Assembly: GCA_039619475.1 (NCBI GenBank)
Contig: CM077115.1
Location: 416,586,557-416,650,556, forward strand
Direction: 5' to 3'
Length of the DNA stretch: 64,000 nt
Origin: Icerya purchasi
Taxonomy: Eukaryota; Arthropoda; Insecta; Hemiptera; Monophlebidae
Shown: positions 11,706 to 22,830 of the stretch, piece after piece
How the letters are laid out: every line of letters starts with the position of its first letter
Position numbering within the stretch: the stretch's first letter is position 1
Program-made: the position numbers and the translations under genes
The notes under the pieces: generated by a model
What the model saw: only the letters and a program-made list of their open reading frames with translations
Databases searched by the model: none
Told to the model about the DNA's origin: nothing

Positions 11706-12782
11706 TTAATTTTCATCCAAATTTATTTTGTCACCTTCAAAATAACATCCATTCGAAGCGATGCACATATGCCAACGCTTTTTCCACTCGGCAAAGCACT
11801 TCTGATAGGCGGTTTCCGGGATGGCCTTTAGCTCTCGCGTCGCATTCGTCTTGATGTCATCAATCGATTCGAAGCGCATTCCCCGTAGCGGAAATTTGAG
11901 TTTTGAGAATAGGAAGAAGTCGCAGGGTGCTAAATCTGGTGAATACGGCGGTTGTTCGATGATATTTACCGAGTGTTTGGCCAAAAACTCATTCACAATT
12001 ATGGCTTTGTGAGACGGCGCATTATCGTGATGGAGAATCCAAGAATTGTCGACCCACAAATCGTTACGTTTACGACGGATAGCCTCTCTCAAACGTCTCA
12101 AAACACTTAAGTAAAACTCTTTGGTGACTGTCTGTCCGGCTGGCACATATTCATAGTGTACCACGCCTCGAATATCGAAGAAAACAATCAACATGATCTT
12201 CACTTTCGATCGGCTTTGGCGAGGTTTTTTCGGCTTTGGCGCGCCAATTGGCCGCCATTCGGACGATTGCTGGTTCGTAAGCGTGTCGTACTCGTACACC
12301 CATGTCTCGTCACCAGTAATTATCTTTTCCAAGAAGGTAGGATCCAAATTGGCTCGATCCAGCATGTCTGCAGCTACCTGTTCTCGGTACTTTTTTTGAA
12401 AGAAGTTCAGGTCTTTCGGAACAAGCCGAGCCGCAACGCGTTGCATACCCAATTTTTCGTGCACAATCGTACGTACGCTCTCGTGTGACATGCCCAATCC
12501 ATGAGCCATCTCTCTCAAGCTCACATGACAATTTTCAGCAACGATTTCCTTGATTTTATCGACGTTATCATCGGTCACACTCGTTGAAGGCCGTCCAGAG
12601 CGAGGCATGTCTTCGACCGTCTCCCGACCATCCTTGAACGCTCTGTACCACTCGTAAACCCGCGTTTTTGATAAAGCAGATTCACCAAAAGCCTTCTGTA
12701 ACATTTTCAGTGTATCGGCACAAGAAATTTCGTTCGAAACACAGAATTTAACACAAGTACGTTGTTCAATATTTTCACTCAT
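11706..12782 (-). CDS. mariner transposase (DD34D), intact
   Basis: This 358-residue protein cuts and pastes the mariner element by binding its terminal repeats and joining the excised DNA to TA targets in the nucleus. Residues 1-110 form the paired helix-turn-helix DNA-binding region, with DGRETVEDMPRSGRPSTS at 51-68 as the linker between the two halves. LVPKDL at 120-125 stands in the position of the mariner WVPHEL motif. The catalytic aspartates are D158 (TGDETWVYEYD), D253 (HHDNAPSHK) and D288 (YSPDLAPCDFF). Exactly 34 residues separate D253 and D288, which defines mariner proper. The length matches the family (about 340-360 aa). The start is the ATG just inside the right-hand repeat side, and the stop lies about 20 bp from the left repeat. 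No stop or frameshift was seen. Confidence 0.97.
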   Translation of the reverse strand: MSENIEQRTCVKFCVSNEISCADTLKMLQKAFGESALSKTRVYEWYRAFKDGRETVEDMPRSGRPSTSVTDDNVDKIKEIVAENCHVSLREMAHGLGMSHESVRTIVHEKLGMQRVAARLVPKDLNFFQKKYREQVAADMLDRANLDPTFLEKIITGDETWVYEYDTLTNQQSSEWRPIGAPKPKKPRQSRSKVKIMLIVFFDIRGVVHYEYVPAGQTVTKEFYLSVLRRLREAIRRKRNDLWVDNSWILHHDNAPSHKAIIVNEFLAKHSVNIIEQPPYSPDLAPCDFFLFSKLKFPLRGMRFESIDDIKTNATRELKAIPETAYQKCFAEWKKRWHMCIASNGCYFEGDKINLDEN

Positions 12783-12946
12783 TGTAAAACTTCGACAAAA
12801 CCTTCAAGGTCGACTGATTTTAACAGCTGCTGTAAACACACTGGTTGACAGATCGCGCTAAAAATAGGCATCATAATACAAAACAGTTGTACCAACCTGG
12901 AAAAAAAAAATTATCTGCCTAGCTATTACCCGGGAGATTTAAATTG

Positions 12947-12975
12947 ACAATTCCCGATACTTTCTTGACAGGGTG
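12947..12975 (-). repeat. mariner terminal inverted repeat (right)
   Basis: Exact reverse complement of 11658-11686. Followed by TA at 12976-12977. Confidence 0.95.
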
Positions 12976-12977
12976 TA

Positions 12978-15900
12978 TCTCTAAGCAGTTGGTTAGGATT
13001 ATTGGTCAGCACCGATTCAATGGATTGGTAGTACAGTGCAATGATGTCAGTGCTCGGGAGCACCGTTTGAGTATATTGTTGATCGTGTCAGTTGGACGGG
13101 CTGTAAACAAAAGCGGCTTGTCGTTGGAGACACGTTCAAAGATAAAATCACGCAATAACAGAACAGTATGATCGATATTCTGAGTTTACTGCCAGCCGTG
13201 TTAACTGAAATAGCTAAAGCTTCTCCTACATACTTCTTCGAATGATACATTTGAAGAAATTAAAGCAATAATGCTGACAGGTTTGCTTTGGCAGCCTATA
13301 CTGTCTGCTTATAGAACACCCCAGCGTGCACGAGAAAGTCACATCGCAGTCTAATTGAGAAAATTGCGTCTTACGGTGACGTTTTATTTTTAGACATTTA
13401 TTGATGGGGACGAGATAAGAAGAGATTCGACTGCGAACGACGAATCCGTATCAAAAGTGCATTTGATAATGAGATTACGCTAAATTTATTATGGTATACT
13501 TTTTAATAATTAAGATTTATTGTTATTTAAAGTTTCCTGATTTTTGATTTTTTTCAGTTACATTTAATTTTTAAAGAAAATGGAAATTATTATATTTTCT
13601 TTCTTGACATCATATTTTCAAATTAATCTGATACAAATTATTACATAATTAGTGTATCTTTTCGATTTATACGTGTTCTCACTAGCGTATGCCATTAATA
13701 AATTCTTGAAATAGAAATATTATTCTATAAATATACAATTAAAAATAATAACGTAAACTAATTTTACGCTAAATATTTTTAATGATTACGTTTAAACTAG
13801 AACAAAAAAAAATAAATCTGGGCAGGTAGCTATTTTTAGGCAAAGAAAAACGTAGTGCATAAAGGACGCTCAGAGTGAAATGTTTTTCTTTGACGTGAAG
13901 AAACAATACAAAGTATCGAAGTAAAGAAAAAAGAAGGAGGATAGAATAACAAGTAAAACTGTAACAGAAAAAGCCAGTAGTTGGACAATAAAAATGAAGG
14001 TGCTTATGTTTTTTCGATCAGTTTTCGTTATTTTATTAATAAATCAGCGAGTCGACTTATAGAAGCAACATTTGTAATGTTCAAACAGCTCAGTTGAACT
14101 AACTGTAGTGTTAATGAAACGTGTTAGAGTTCTTTATCAACTGGAAGGCTAACCAAAAATATGAATTGCTTATCGTACAATTTGTTAAATACAAATTTAG
14201 TGTAACTTAGATCAAAAAATAAGATGTAAATATAACAAACGAATTTAATTAATTTAATTTAATTTTTTTAAATAAGTTTGTGGATCTCACTGGGCAAGTA
14301 TGCCCGTAAAAATATGTGTATACTATTCAAAAACCTTTCACAATCAAGCAATGCCTATTTTCAGCTGGAAAGAAGAAATTTACAACATTTATTCGTGTTT
14401 ATGTTGTAAATTTCTTTTTTCCAAGTCGTCTGACTAAACGGTTTCTGAGTAATATATAATCAGATTTTTTAAATTAATTTGTTACATTTGCATCAAAGAG
14501 GTCGATAAATTAAAAAAAAAAAAAAACAACTAAATGGTATTATCGTTAATAACAGTGTCTAAAAAATCACAATGAAATTCCACCCTATAAGGAGGAAACC
14601 TCACAAGAGAGACTCCCAGCATAATCGTATTTACTCCATTACACGATTACGAACTTCAAGTTAAAAAAGTGGTCAACATCGCAATAAACACGAAAAGCTT
14701 AGGCAGTAAATTTTAAACTTACCCTTTCGTGTCTCATGGATAAACGACTAATTTTTGTAATTAATGATAGTCACAATAAATACTGTCCAATAACTGAATT
14801 CTGATTTCCATACGAAGAACCCTCAAATTTTTACAATTATTTTACATTTATAATAATTTATCTTCAAAAAAAAAAAACGAAAAAAAAAACGAAAAAAAAG
14901 TGAACATCCATTATGGCTGAAACCATGAATAGAATTTAGTTCGAAATTTGAAGTTTTGTAACTGATAAAGAAATTTTCAGCCAACGCGATTTCCGCAAAA
15001 TCGCATTAAATTAAAGTAATGAAAAAAAAAAAAAATAGAAATTTTCATGTTTTGTCAGGACAAGAAATAGGCGCACCACCACCTTTCGGATAGATTTTAA
15101 CAAAGACAAGTCTACGCTTCAAGCAAATCTGGCGTTAGGTAAGCAGAATTCTGCGCTAACATAAAACTGATCACCGGATTTCTGTTGAATTTAAAATTTA
15201 AATAACGACATTTTTTTTTTAAATAGCACGATATATAACATTTTTAACATTTTTGACGGCAGCATAATGATAGACGATAAACATCAACACTGCTAATTAA
15301 TGTAAAGCGTAAGCCATTTCGAAAAGAAAAAAACGTTCCAAAAAAAAAAAAAAGAAAAAAAATGGGAAGAAAATAGGAAAAAAAAAAGCTCGCATCTCTT
15401 AAATGTTAAAAATACTCCGCCGGAATAGCAAATTAATGAAGAAATTCTCTAAAATACGTAACTAGCCGCTTATATTGCTCGAAGTGAAATGTATACGGTA
15501 ATACATTATGAAAATGCTGTTAGGATGCGGACGGACTTCATGAAGCCTCAAACCTCGTCAGCATACATTTAGGTGAAACTTGTTTAAAAATTAAACACAT
15601 TTTCTGCTCGGTGCAGCCGTTCTTCGAAATCCAATTTTCCGACTTGTTCGACCGATTATAGAGAATGGCCTTGGTTGGCTGGCGGCGTCAGGTGAACGCA
15701 TTCGGAAACACCTACTGTGTGGTCCGTGTGATCGTCGTCGTTCGAACTAATTTCCGAGATATAACCTTTTTATTTGAAACGATATAAATTATAGTTTAAT
15801 ATTGAACGAGACGTATTCCATTTGCCGTGAAAATTGGAACATAAATTCCGCACTTTGATAAAAAATCCAGGAAAATTCCATACAGCCTTTTCAACGGCTC

Positions 15901-16525
15901 CTTCTTTTCCCGCATGCGTGTATGCGACGAGATGTTTGCAACGATAGCAGGAAGGTGGAAAAATAAAGATCAGGGCAAAAAAGTAAACATACAAATACTA
16001 CTGTACGGGAATCGTGTACGTTGGAAATAGAGTTTGTCGGCAATAGGACGACAGCAGTCATGAGAAGGGCATGTGCGCAGGGATGTAAATTAAATTTTCG
16101 AGATTGCTCTTAAGGGTATCATGATTCTTTTTAAATTTATTTCTGCACTCACAGGGACACGGGACTACTTTTTACTGGGCCACATCGACAACATATGTGT
16201 AATGCGTTCAGACTGTGTTTACCCGTTCTTTTATTTTTGCTTACCTTTTTTCGAAACTATTCTCAACGCGCTCGAGAAAAACTCCACGACGTTCGTCTAG
16301 AAAATTACCGATCAATCCGGAATAATCGGTTTCGAACAAATCCGCTTCGATTTTTATAATGAGCTACCGCACACTGACAGGCTCAATAGTGCTAAATGTA
16401 AACACTGACCGGTGTCGTCCGCACCTTTCACTGCGCAAATTTCCACCCAAGTCTTTCTTCAACGTTAAGCGCCTTTACAAACAGGTGCAAAAAACAATTT
16501 GCGCGTTCTACTAATGTCTTTTTTT
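12978..16525. other. long non-coding stretch
   Basis: Frames at 12944-13250 have no recognisable domain. 13260-13480 may be old coding debris but could not be assigned. 14860-15400 has many A runs interrupted by single G or C. 15590-16080 and 16240-16450 have higher GC and CG content than average but only short frames. No RNA gene was seen. Confidence 0.5.
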
Positions 16526-16526
16526 T

Positions 16527-16562
16527 GGTTTTATTTTTGGTTTTATTTTTGGTTTTATTTTC
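16527..16562. repeat. 12-bp tandem repeat, three units
   Basis: GGTTTTATTTTT is repeated three times without interruption; the last unit ends in a C. Confidence 0.85.
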
Positions 16563-16942
16563 AACTTAACAAGTTTTACTAGTGCAGCACTGGATTTTGT
16601 TGGTTTTTCGTCAAACCTCAACCGAATCATAATTATTACTAATGCAAGAGCTGAAAACGATAATAATTTTAACGAAATTAATTTGTTATCGGGAAAATTA
16701 AAGGATTAGACCAGTACGTAAAAATCGAGTAAATCTTGTGTAATGAAAAGGTCTGCTTGTAAACTTTAATCAGTCTTATTATTGTGTGTAGCGATTGATA
16801 ATTTTCTTTTTTGATTGTTATTATAACGCATTTAAAAACAAAAGGGGGGTCAATATGTAAATATTTTTTATAAAAAAACATCAACATTGCTCAGTAAAAT
16901 TTACAGGTCTACTCAGAGGCACTGATAATGTAATTTGTAACG

Positions 16943-17165
16943 TTTTTTTTTTTTTTTTTTTACAATGGGTTCGTCAACATGGACATTGGCCTAAGAACAG
17001 TGGAACAGAAAGAGAGACTCAGATCCTTACACGATCAGAGATAGCCGGCAGAAATAAGTCAAGAAATAACCGAAGGAAAAGGAAGGGAGAGAATGAATGA
17101 AGCATTGTAATGTTTCAAGGGTAGAATTAAGACTGACGGTATTTATTACACAAAGCGCAATCTGT
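16943..17165 (-). mobile_element. LINE-C copy 1 (3' end only)
   Basis: On the minus strand this encodes a degraded ORF end reading ISDRVRI-stop, then about 50 bp of 3' UTR ending GACGAACCCATTGT and a run of about 18 A. The same ORF end and 3' terminus recur at 32697, 35430 and 56950, and on the plus strand before 25004. It is a 5'-truncated, non-functional copy. Confidence 0.7.
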
Positions 17166-17206
17166 GTTTATGTCTAGTTTTGGACCTTTCCTAAATTATC
17201 AACCTT

Positions 17207-17306
17207 GATGACCGGGATAATCTAGATGACCTGAACGATTTTGGTGACTGAATTATCTCAATGACCTCAACTATCTCAGTGACTTCGATAATCTCGATGG
17301 GCCTGA
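17207..17306. repeat. degenerate 18-bp minisatellite, about five units
   Basis: Successive units resemble GATGACCTNGATAATCTC, for example GATGACCGGGATAATCTA, GATGACCTGAACGATTTTG, ATGACCTCAACTATCTCA and GTGACTTCGATAATCTCG. The period is multiple-of-three, but the array is not in a supported gene. Confidence 0.75.
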
Positions 17307-17902
17307 TTCCGCTGAAGTTACTAGAAAATATCAAGAAAAAAAAATTGTTTGAAGTATATTTCTAATATATATGAGAGATGTTAATGAAAATTGCGAACAA
17401 ATGTGGCGAAATATTTCAACACATTTTCGTTAATGTCTCTGGTTCAATTCCATTTCTTCAATAACTCTTTCCTTTAATACTATTTCTTCAATGTTTTTTC
17501 TTTAATAATTTTATCTTTTATGCATATATTTTCTTTAATTTACTCTTTTTATTATTAATTACCCATTATTCCCAGTTTTGTATTTTATTCGATTATAATT
17601 ATTCGCTCGTCAACGAGTAATGTTCGCCAATTTCACAGTATTTCTTATTATATCGGTTATTTTTATATTCTTAAAAGGCATTTATGTACCGAGATGAGAG
17701 AACATTTCTTCAATAACGGTTAATATTTTTTATCTGTGAAAGAAGGGATTTATTTGTCAGTTGACATTATACGTTTCATTTGTTCTATATTTTTTTGCAA
17801 GTATAGAAATTACAAAAAAAAAAAAAAAAATCGTATTTTTACCTTATTATAAACCGAAAATTTCTAAACGTTAAATTTTTGTTTCGTTCTTTTCCCGTTC
17901 AG
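17307..17902. other. AT-rich stretch, nothing recognised
   Basis: T-rich with an A run at 17814-17830. No gene or known repeat was found. Confidence 0.5.
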
Positions 17903-17978
17903 CCTTGTCAATCACCGTTCTGGCCAGGAAGAATCTGTGGAAGAAGAGTCAGTTAAATTTTGACTTGGTCGAACATCG
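17903..17978 (+). other. candidate 76-nt host exon (unproven)
   Basis: A strong acceptor-like tract (GTTTCGTTCTTTTCCCGTTCAG) precedes this segment and GTAACG follows it. One frame (from its third base) is open throughout, reading about LSITVLARKNLWKKSQLN onward, and meets TAA three bases past the donor. A second frame reads an acidic stretch (QEESVEEESVKF) ending in TGA at 17960-17962, which would suit a last exon instead. Base composition is richer than the flanks. No family was recognised. Confidence 0.2.
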
Positions 17979-19361
17979 GTAACGTGAAGGAATTGATGTT
18001 AGCAAAGTTTGCGACGATTACAGAGGAATATAAAGCCTACGATTTTAACTAATTGAAGATTACACAGGGTACCGAGAATTCGGAACATTTTGTTTGTTAA
18101 TATTAATCGATGAATCGATAATTGTTACAAAACTTAAAATCAAACTACCAAGATACATAATAAAACTTTTAGCTTGGAACAATACTTGCAGCTAACACCA
18201 GCATCACCGTCTGGAAAGGAATAAAATAGACAGCAGTGTTTACACACTTTAACTGTTTTACAAAGTTGTACGGCAGTTACTAGTTTATTGAATATAATTT
18301 TTGCGGTTCTGATACTTTTGATATAAAATAAATCCCCCCTAAAAAAAAAACAAAAAACGCCGAAACGGAACGTCTTTTCCTTCTAACCAAAAGTATCCGT
18401 TTACAAAATTTTAATTAGAAGCAGTTTCGTTTTGTTTAAATATTCGCAATCGTAAAAGTTTTGTAAAAAAAAGTACCTCTCCTCAGGTAATTTCATCGTC
18501 TTGCTAAAAAAAAATCGATCTGGCAACAATGCGTACAGATTTTTTTGCGGAAAAAGCGACGATACCCATGATGAAGAGATGACTGCGGTGTCATGTCCGG
18601 CAAATTACGCTATTGGGAATGAAAAACACCATTCGTTCAAATCGAAATAAAAATGAGTAGTATTAGCGTCTGAAGAGCTAAGGTAGATTTTTTTACATAT
18701 ACCGCATATTGTAAGCGCGTGTGTCATTTATGAAAATAAATATTTTTAAATGATAATTTTTTAGATTTAATTATTTAATGCAATATTTCCTTGGTTAAAT
18801 TCAAAAGAGAAAAACTACAAATAGTGTAGTAGTGTATTCTTCTGACGGGGCCTATTTTAAATAATCGTAATTTGTTCTATTATGCGCAAGATGTTTCATT
18901 CACTTTCCTAATTTTAATTCTAATAAAAATATGTACAAAATTGTGAAAACTTTTGATTAGATTTTATCAAAATTAAAAATATTTATATAAACATCGACAT
19001 ATTTCGGGAACCATTATCATGGAGTACATTACGAGTTTAAGAACTGCAAACGTCATTATAAAGTTTAAATAATTATAAAGTCGAAATACAAAAAAGGTCA
19101 ATGTACTAAAGTCGTTGATTAAATGTTAACAAGCCGTTAACTAATAATTATATAACAATAATAAGCAAATATAAACAATAACAAATAATAAATTTTGAAA
19201 ATATAACAAAAATTTTTTTTTTAAAGTTAATATTTAATAAATAAAGCGTCAGCATTGTTATAATTATTTTTAAATTTATTTATATAATATGTCAAAGTTA
19301 TCAATTATTCGTTTAATTAGAAAATTTAAATCTAAAAAATAATAGTTAGCGCCTAGAAGGT
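17979..19361. other. AT-rich stretch, nothing recognised
   Basis: No gene or repeat family was identified. 18980-19260 is extremely AT-rich. Confidence 0.5.
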
Positions 19362-19364
19362 TGA

Positions 19365-19472
19365 TTTCATTTTTAGCCGAAATTTTAGTTCGTTCATTTT
19401 TGTCCTTAATCAAAAAACTAACATTGAATAAGAGCAAAATTGAACGAACTAAAATTTCATCAAAAAATGAAA
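19365..19472. repeat. long foldback (about 108-nt hairpin)
   Basis: A perfect 18-bp inverted pair (19379-19396 GAAATTTTAGTTCGTTCA with 19441-19458) sits within a longer imperfect stem. The outer TTTCATTTTT pairs again after four mismatches, and the inner TTTTG and CTTA blocks also pair. Roughly 40 of 48 positions pair, with a small loop. It could be a MITE relic, a hairpin-RNA precursor or chance. The 119-codon minus frame across it is a low-complexity by-product. Confidence 0.65.
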
Positions 19473-19495
19473 CTGACGCGAAAAAAAAAATAATC

Positions 19496-19592
19496 GAAGT
19501 AACGTAAAAAGAAACTTTAAGAAATAACGAACGTATCAAAAATGGCACCAAAAAATGTGAAGTAACGTAAAGATAGAACTTTAAGAAATACG
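19496..19592. repeat. 34-bp direct duplication
   Basis: GAAGTAACGTAAA-AGA-ACTTTAAGAAATA-CG appears at about 19496-19530 and again at about 19559-19592, a spacing of about 63 bp. Confidence 0.7.
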
Positions 19593-19952
19593 TTAAAATA
19601 ATACAGAATGAATAATAAGGATACTTGAAAAACACGGCGCATTGAATAAATATAATAAATTAACATACTACGTTCTGTTGGAATGTGCCTCGTAGTTTCT
19701 CAGTATTCCAATCTACTAGGTCCCCCCCCACACTCCTTATAATGCCAACTGCATCCTTTTTTTCCTTCCGTTCCGGTTATTCCTTTGTTTGCTTTTTTCA
19801 TTTTTTTTTTTTTTCAATTTCTAACCTTTTCTCAACATATCTGTCGACTCGTTTAGTTCTTTGCACTGGGTAAAAGTCTATCGATGACACGGCCAAATAT
19901 ATACCGGATATATTTTTGCGACTAAGCTATAAAGTTTATGTAGTCGTTGAGA

Positions 19953-20397
19953 CTAAGGTATGTGCTCTGCAAAATAAAATTTCGTAATACGGTAGTGGAA
20001 GAACTTTTCATTTTTCCTATCACGGAATTTTATTCCGGATTTCATGCCGTAACCGTTCAAAGTGGTTATTGTGAACCCTGATAATCGTACAAACGTATGT
20101 TTTTGAATGATGAACGAACCGGTGGGTTGAAAAGGGTGTATATCCGTTCCATTTGTCGGATTGGAATAGCGGAACCTGGACGGATAACACGATAATTGAA
20201 AGTAAGGTTTCAGAGGTTCTGTCGGATATCGATACCACAAAAACGCATAGTCCAGTCTCTTGTCGCGACATGGAAGTGAATTTTTCCCTGATGAATTTAG
20301 TCTTATACACTTGAACACTTCGTCGTTTACCTCCTAAAGGGGTCGAATGTTTCGTGAAGTAATCCAACATAACTTCACGACAAAAAAAGAGATCCAA
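19953..20397 (-). other. unidentified pair of overlapping open frames
   Basis: Two minus-strand frames of 125 and 121 codons overlap almost completely in a segment with higher GC and many CG dinucleotides. Neither shows a recognisable motif, signal peptide or domain, and no Kozak-like context separates them. At most one can be a real coding relic. It may equally be unconstrained sequence with few stops because of its composition. Confidence 0.15.
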
Positions 20398-20521
20398 TCG
20401 GTAGTTGTTGCTTTCGCTAGTTTAATACAGTAAAGATTTGATCGTGTCGTACAATTTGTAGTTGCCCTTGGTTGGCCAAGCCCCAAAAAAAAAATTGGTT
20501 TCAAAAATGTTTTAACAAATC

Positions 20522-20850
20522 TGAACTTTTATTACAAGAATTAAATAAAATAAATAATCGCTAATAATCACGTGGAAGGCAATGGCAAACCAGCACGTAC
20601 AACATCATATGCGCGCTAGGTCAGTACACAGCAGACATAAATAGGACTGCACTTGTATATGCCGATATAAATCAAACGATTAGTAATAAGTCCCGAATGA
20701 AGTCTTGCGCGTGTACACCTGCATTACATATAATAATTGCCTAGTACACAACCTATATCTGTACAGCTGAGATGTACGAATAGGTAGTCGCCGACGCTCA
20801 GGAATTAAGTATGACACTATAAAGGAAAAAAAAGAAAGAAATCCAACAGA
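20522..20850 (+). mobile_element. SINE-B copy 1 (body without head)
   Basis: Collinear with 21455-21770. Shared landmarks are CGCTAATAATCACGTGGAAG, AGGCAATGGCAAAC, CATCATATGCGCGCTAG, GACTGCA-TTGTATAT, CCGATATAAATCAAACGATTA and TGTACAGCT. The block CACGTGGAAGGCAATGGCAAAC resembles a core found in many arthropod retroposons (recalled, not searched). There is no tRNA-like head upstream. Confidence 0.8.
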
Positions 20851-21027
20851 ACCCCGAAAAACCGCCACTAATCAACAACTGTAACCATTAAACTTGGTGA
20901 AACAGGTCTAACTTGAATATAAATAAATAGGTGATAACAACAGTGCCCGAGAAAATCGCAGCGCGTGCCCACTATAGGCCTGGGTACAACATAATTTTAA
21001 CGGATTTTTCAATAATTAACTATTTTA

Positions 21028-21262
21028 AAACTTATAATTAAAATTTAACTTAAATTATCAATCAAATTTTAGCACGCTTTTAAAGTTATGGCTAAAATTT
21101 TTGAAAGTAAAAAATAAAAAAATTAAATTTGCCGCAAATTTTAAAATTTATAATTACAATTTAATTTTAATTCTCAATTAAAACTTTGGCGCGTGCTTTT
21201 AAAATTCTAGCTTAAATGTTCAAAGTAATGAATAAAATTAAGTTTGTCACGATTTACTTTTT
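21028..21262. repeat. degenerate tandem duplication, unit about 117 bp
   Basis: The block TTATAATTAAAATTTAACTT ... TTTTAGCACGCTTTTAAAGTTATGGCTAAAATTTTTGAAAGTAA is followed about 117 bp later by a diverged version, TTATAATTACAATTTAATTT ... TTGGCGCGTGCTTTTAAAATTCTAGCTTAAATGTTCAAAGTAA. It lies exactly between the two SINE-B copies. Confidence 0.7.
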
Positions 21263-21387
21263 TTTTTACTTTCTAAAAATTTTACATCGAATTTTAATTA
21301 TATGCTTTAATTCTAAAATTTTAAATATTATACGTTGTATTTTATTATTAAAATTTTAAATTGTCATTTTTAAATTACGTCGAAATG

Positions 21388-21780
21388 TCGCGATAGCCTA
21401 GTTGCTAGAGCGCTTGACTTCCGTTGCAGAGGTCACGGGTTCGATCTCAGACGACGACAGAACTTATTACAAAGAATTAAAATTAAAATACTCGCTAATA
21501 ATCACGTGGAAGGCAATGGCAAACAGGCATACACCATCATATGCGCGCTAGTTAGTACATAATAGACATACACGGGACTGCATTTGTATATACCGATATA
21601 AATCAAACGATTACTATCAGTTCCGAATGTAGTCTTGCGTGTTGTGTACACCTACGTTGTGTATAATAATTGTCCGGTACACATCCTATATATCTGTACA
21701 GCTAAAAATATACGAATAGGTTGCGCCAACGCGCTATTTAGCGTATGGCAGCTAAAGAAGAAGAAGGTATCTCTCTATAC
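21388..21780 (+). mobile_element. SINE-B copy 2 with tRNA-like head
   Basis: The first about 70 bp are tRNA-like. GATAGCCTAGTTGCTAGAGC fits an A box and GGTTCGATCTC fits a B box (RNA polymerase III internal promoter), spaced as in tRNA genes. The putative acceptor arms do not pair, so this is a SINE head rather than a tRNA gene. The body matches copy 1 and ends in a (GAA)n-like tail, AAGAAGAAGAAG, near 21755-21767. It is presumably mobilised in trans by a LINE. Confidence 0.8.
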
Positions 21781-22127
21781 ATCGTGTTGAACTGGTATTG
21801 AAATAAAACGGTACGATTACATGTTATTTTATTTATTTATTTATTTATTTTTTTTTGGGCTTAGCGTTCGTCATTTAGCCAGTTTTTATGACTGCGTATT
21901 TAAATATTAAGCAAGGAATTGCATAAAGGCCAGCGCGCGCATACACAGGGCTCTTGCATTTTGGTATATTTTTAATCAGGTGCGGAAGATTTTTTTCTGA
22001 CGCAGAAACTCCCGTTATTTCATTATTGAATGTAACATCAGACTTATTTTTACTTTTCACCACATCATTGAATAAGTTTAGAAGATAATGTAATAGATCG
22101 ATATGATAACCGACAGCGTTCCATTAC

Positions 22128-22170
<43 letters not shown>

Positions 22171-22830
22171 GACCCCGTACCTGAAAATTAATTAGTATTA
22201 AGCGATATTAAAATTTTCATATCCGGATAATATCAAAGAACTGGTATACGCAATAAAGTAAATAATTCCATTTTCTTTGAACGATAAATAGTTCGTTTGC
22301 TACTTTTATTTTGCAAGCTCTTTTTGTACAACTGCATTATTTTTCCACAAAATTTTCGACATCTCTAAACAACGATGCATAACAAAGAGCTATACATAAT
22401 TCTACTGGCACTGACTACTGTAAAATAATTGATATTTTCTTGATATATTAAAATTACATAAATCATCTATTCAAATTAAAAAGTATTGGATCTGACAATA
22501 ATAATAATGAACAAATCAAAACATTTCATTATTGTTATTATCGCTACGAACACTACAGATGTACTTTTAGGCAGATGCTGGAAACAAAATGTAAAAAAAA
22601 TTACGTAATGATTTACAAAAAACCAACCTAAAAAGTAGGAAGCAAAAAGAAATTTACATATTATGAGTTGGGGAATAATAAATAGCTTAATCAATAATAA
22701 GAATAGGGTATCTGCGGATACGGGGTTATAGCAAAATTCTTCGGAAATACTTTTAATGTAGCAGAAGAATTTATTGTGAATACTATGCAAAACTGCATAA
22801 AAAGTACCATATATGAATGTAATGCAGTTA
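21781..22830. other. AT-rich stretch with microsatellites
   Basis: (TTTA)n lies at about 21826-21850 and (TA)n at 22132-22170, with one G interruption. No gene was recognised. Confidence 0.6.

Larger units (their letters stand above)
11656..12977 (-). mobile_element. complete mariner transposon with TA duplication
   Basis: The element proper runs 11658-12975 (1318 bp). It starts CACCCTGTCAAGAAAGTATC and ends in the exact reverse complement. The terminal inverted repeats are about 29 bp and show no mismatch. TA flanks both ends (11656-11657 and 12976-12977), the target duplication expected for the Tc1/mariner superfamily. A single uninterrupted transposase gene on the minus strand fills most of it. 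Identical ends, TA flanks and an intact ORF point to recent insertion and possible activity. Confidence 0.97.

Noticed and set aside
11821..12531. Several open frames of 63-110 codons overlapping the mariner
   Set aside because: They are shadows of the transposase gene in other frames and lack any independent signature.
13040..13480. Possible retroelement gag-like debris downstream of the mariner
   Set aside because: Short phrases look protein-like, but no ordered motif could be matched to a known family.
19276..19635. 119-codon minus-strand frame with a membrane-protein-like composition
   Set aside because: Phenylalanine, leucine and isoleucine content follows from T-rich sequence, and the frame crosses a foldback and a direct duplication.
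21388..21460. Possible tRNA gene
   Set aside because: A and B boxes are present, but the acceptor arms do not pair and the sequence continues into a SINE body that has a second copy nearby.
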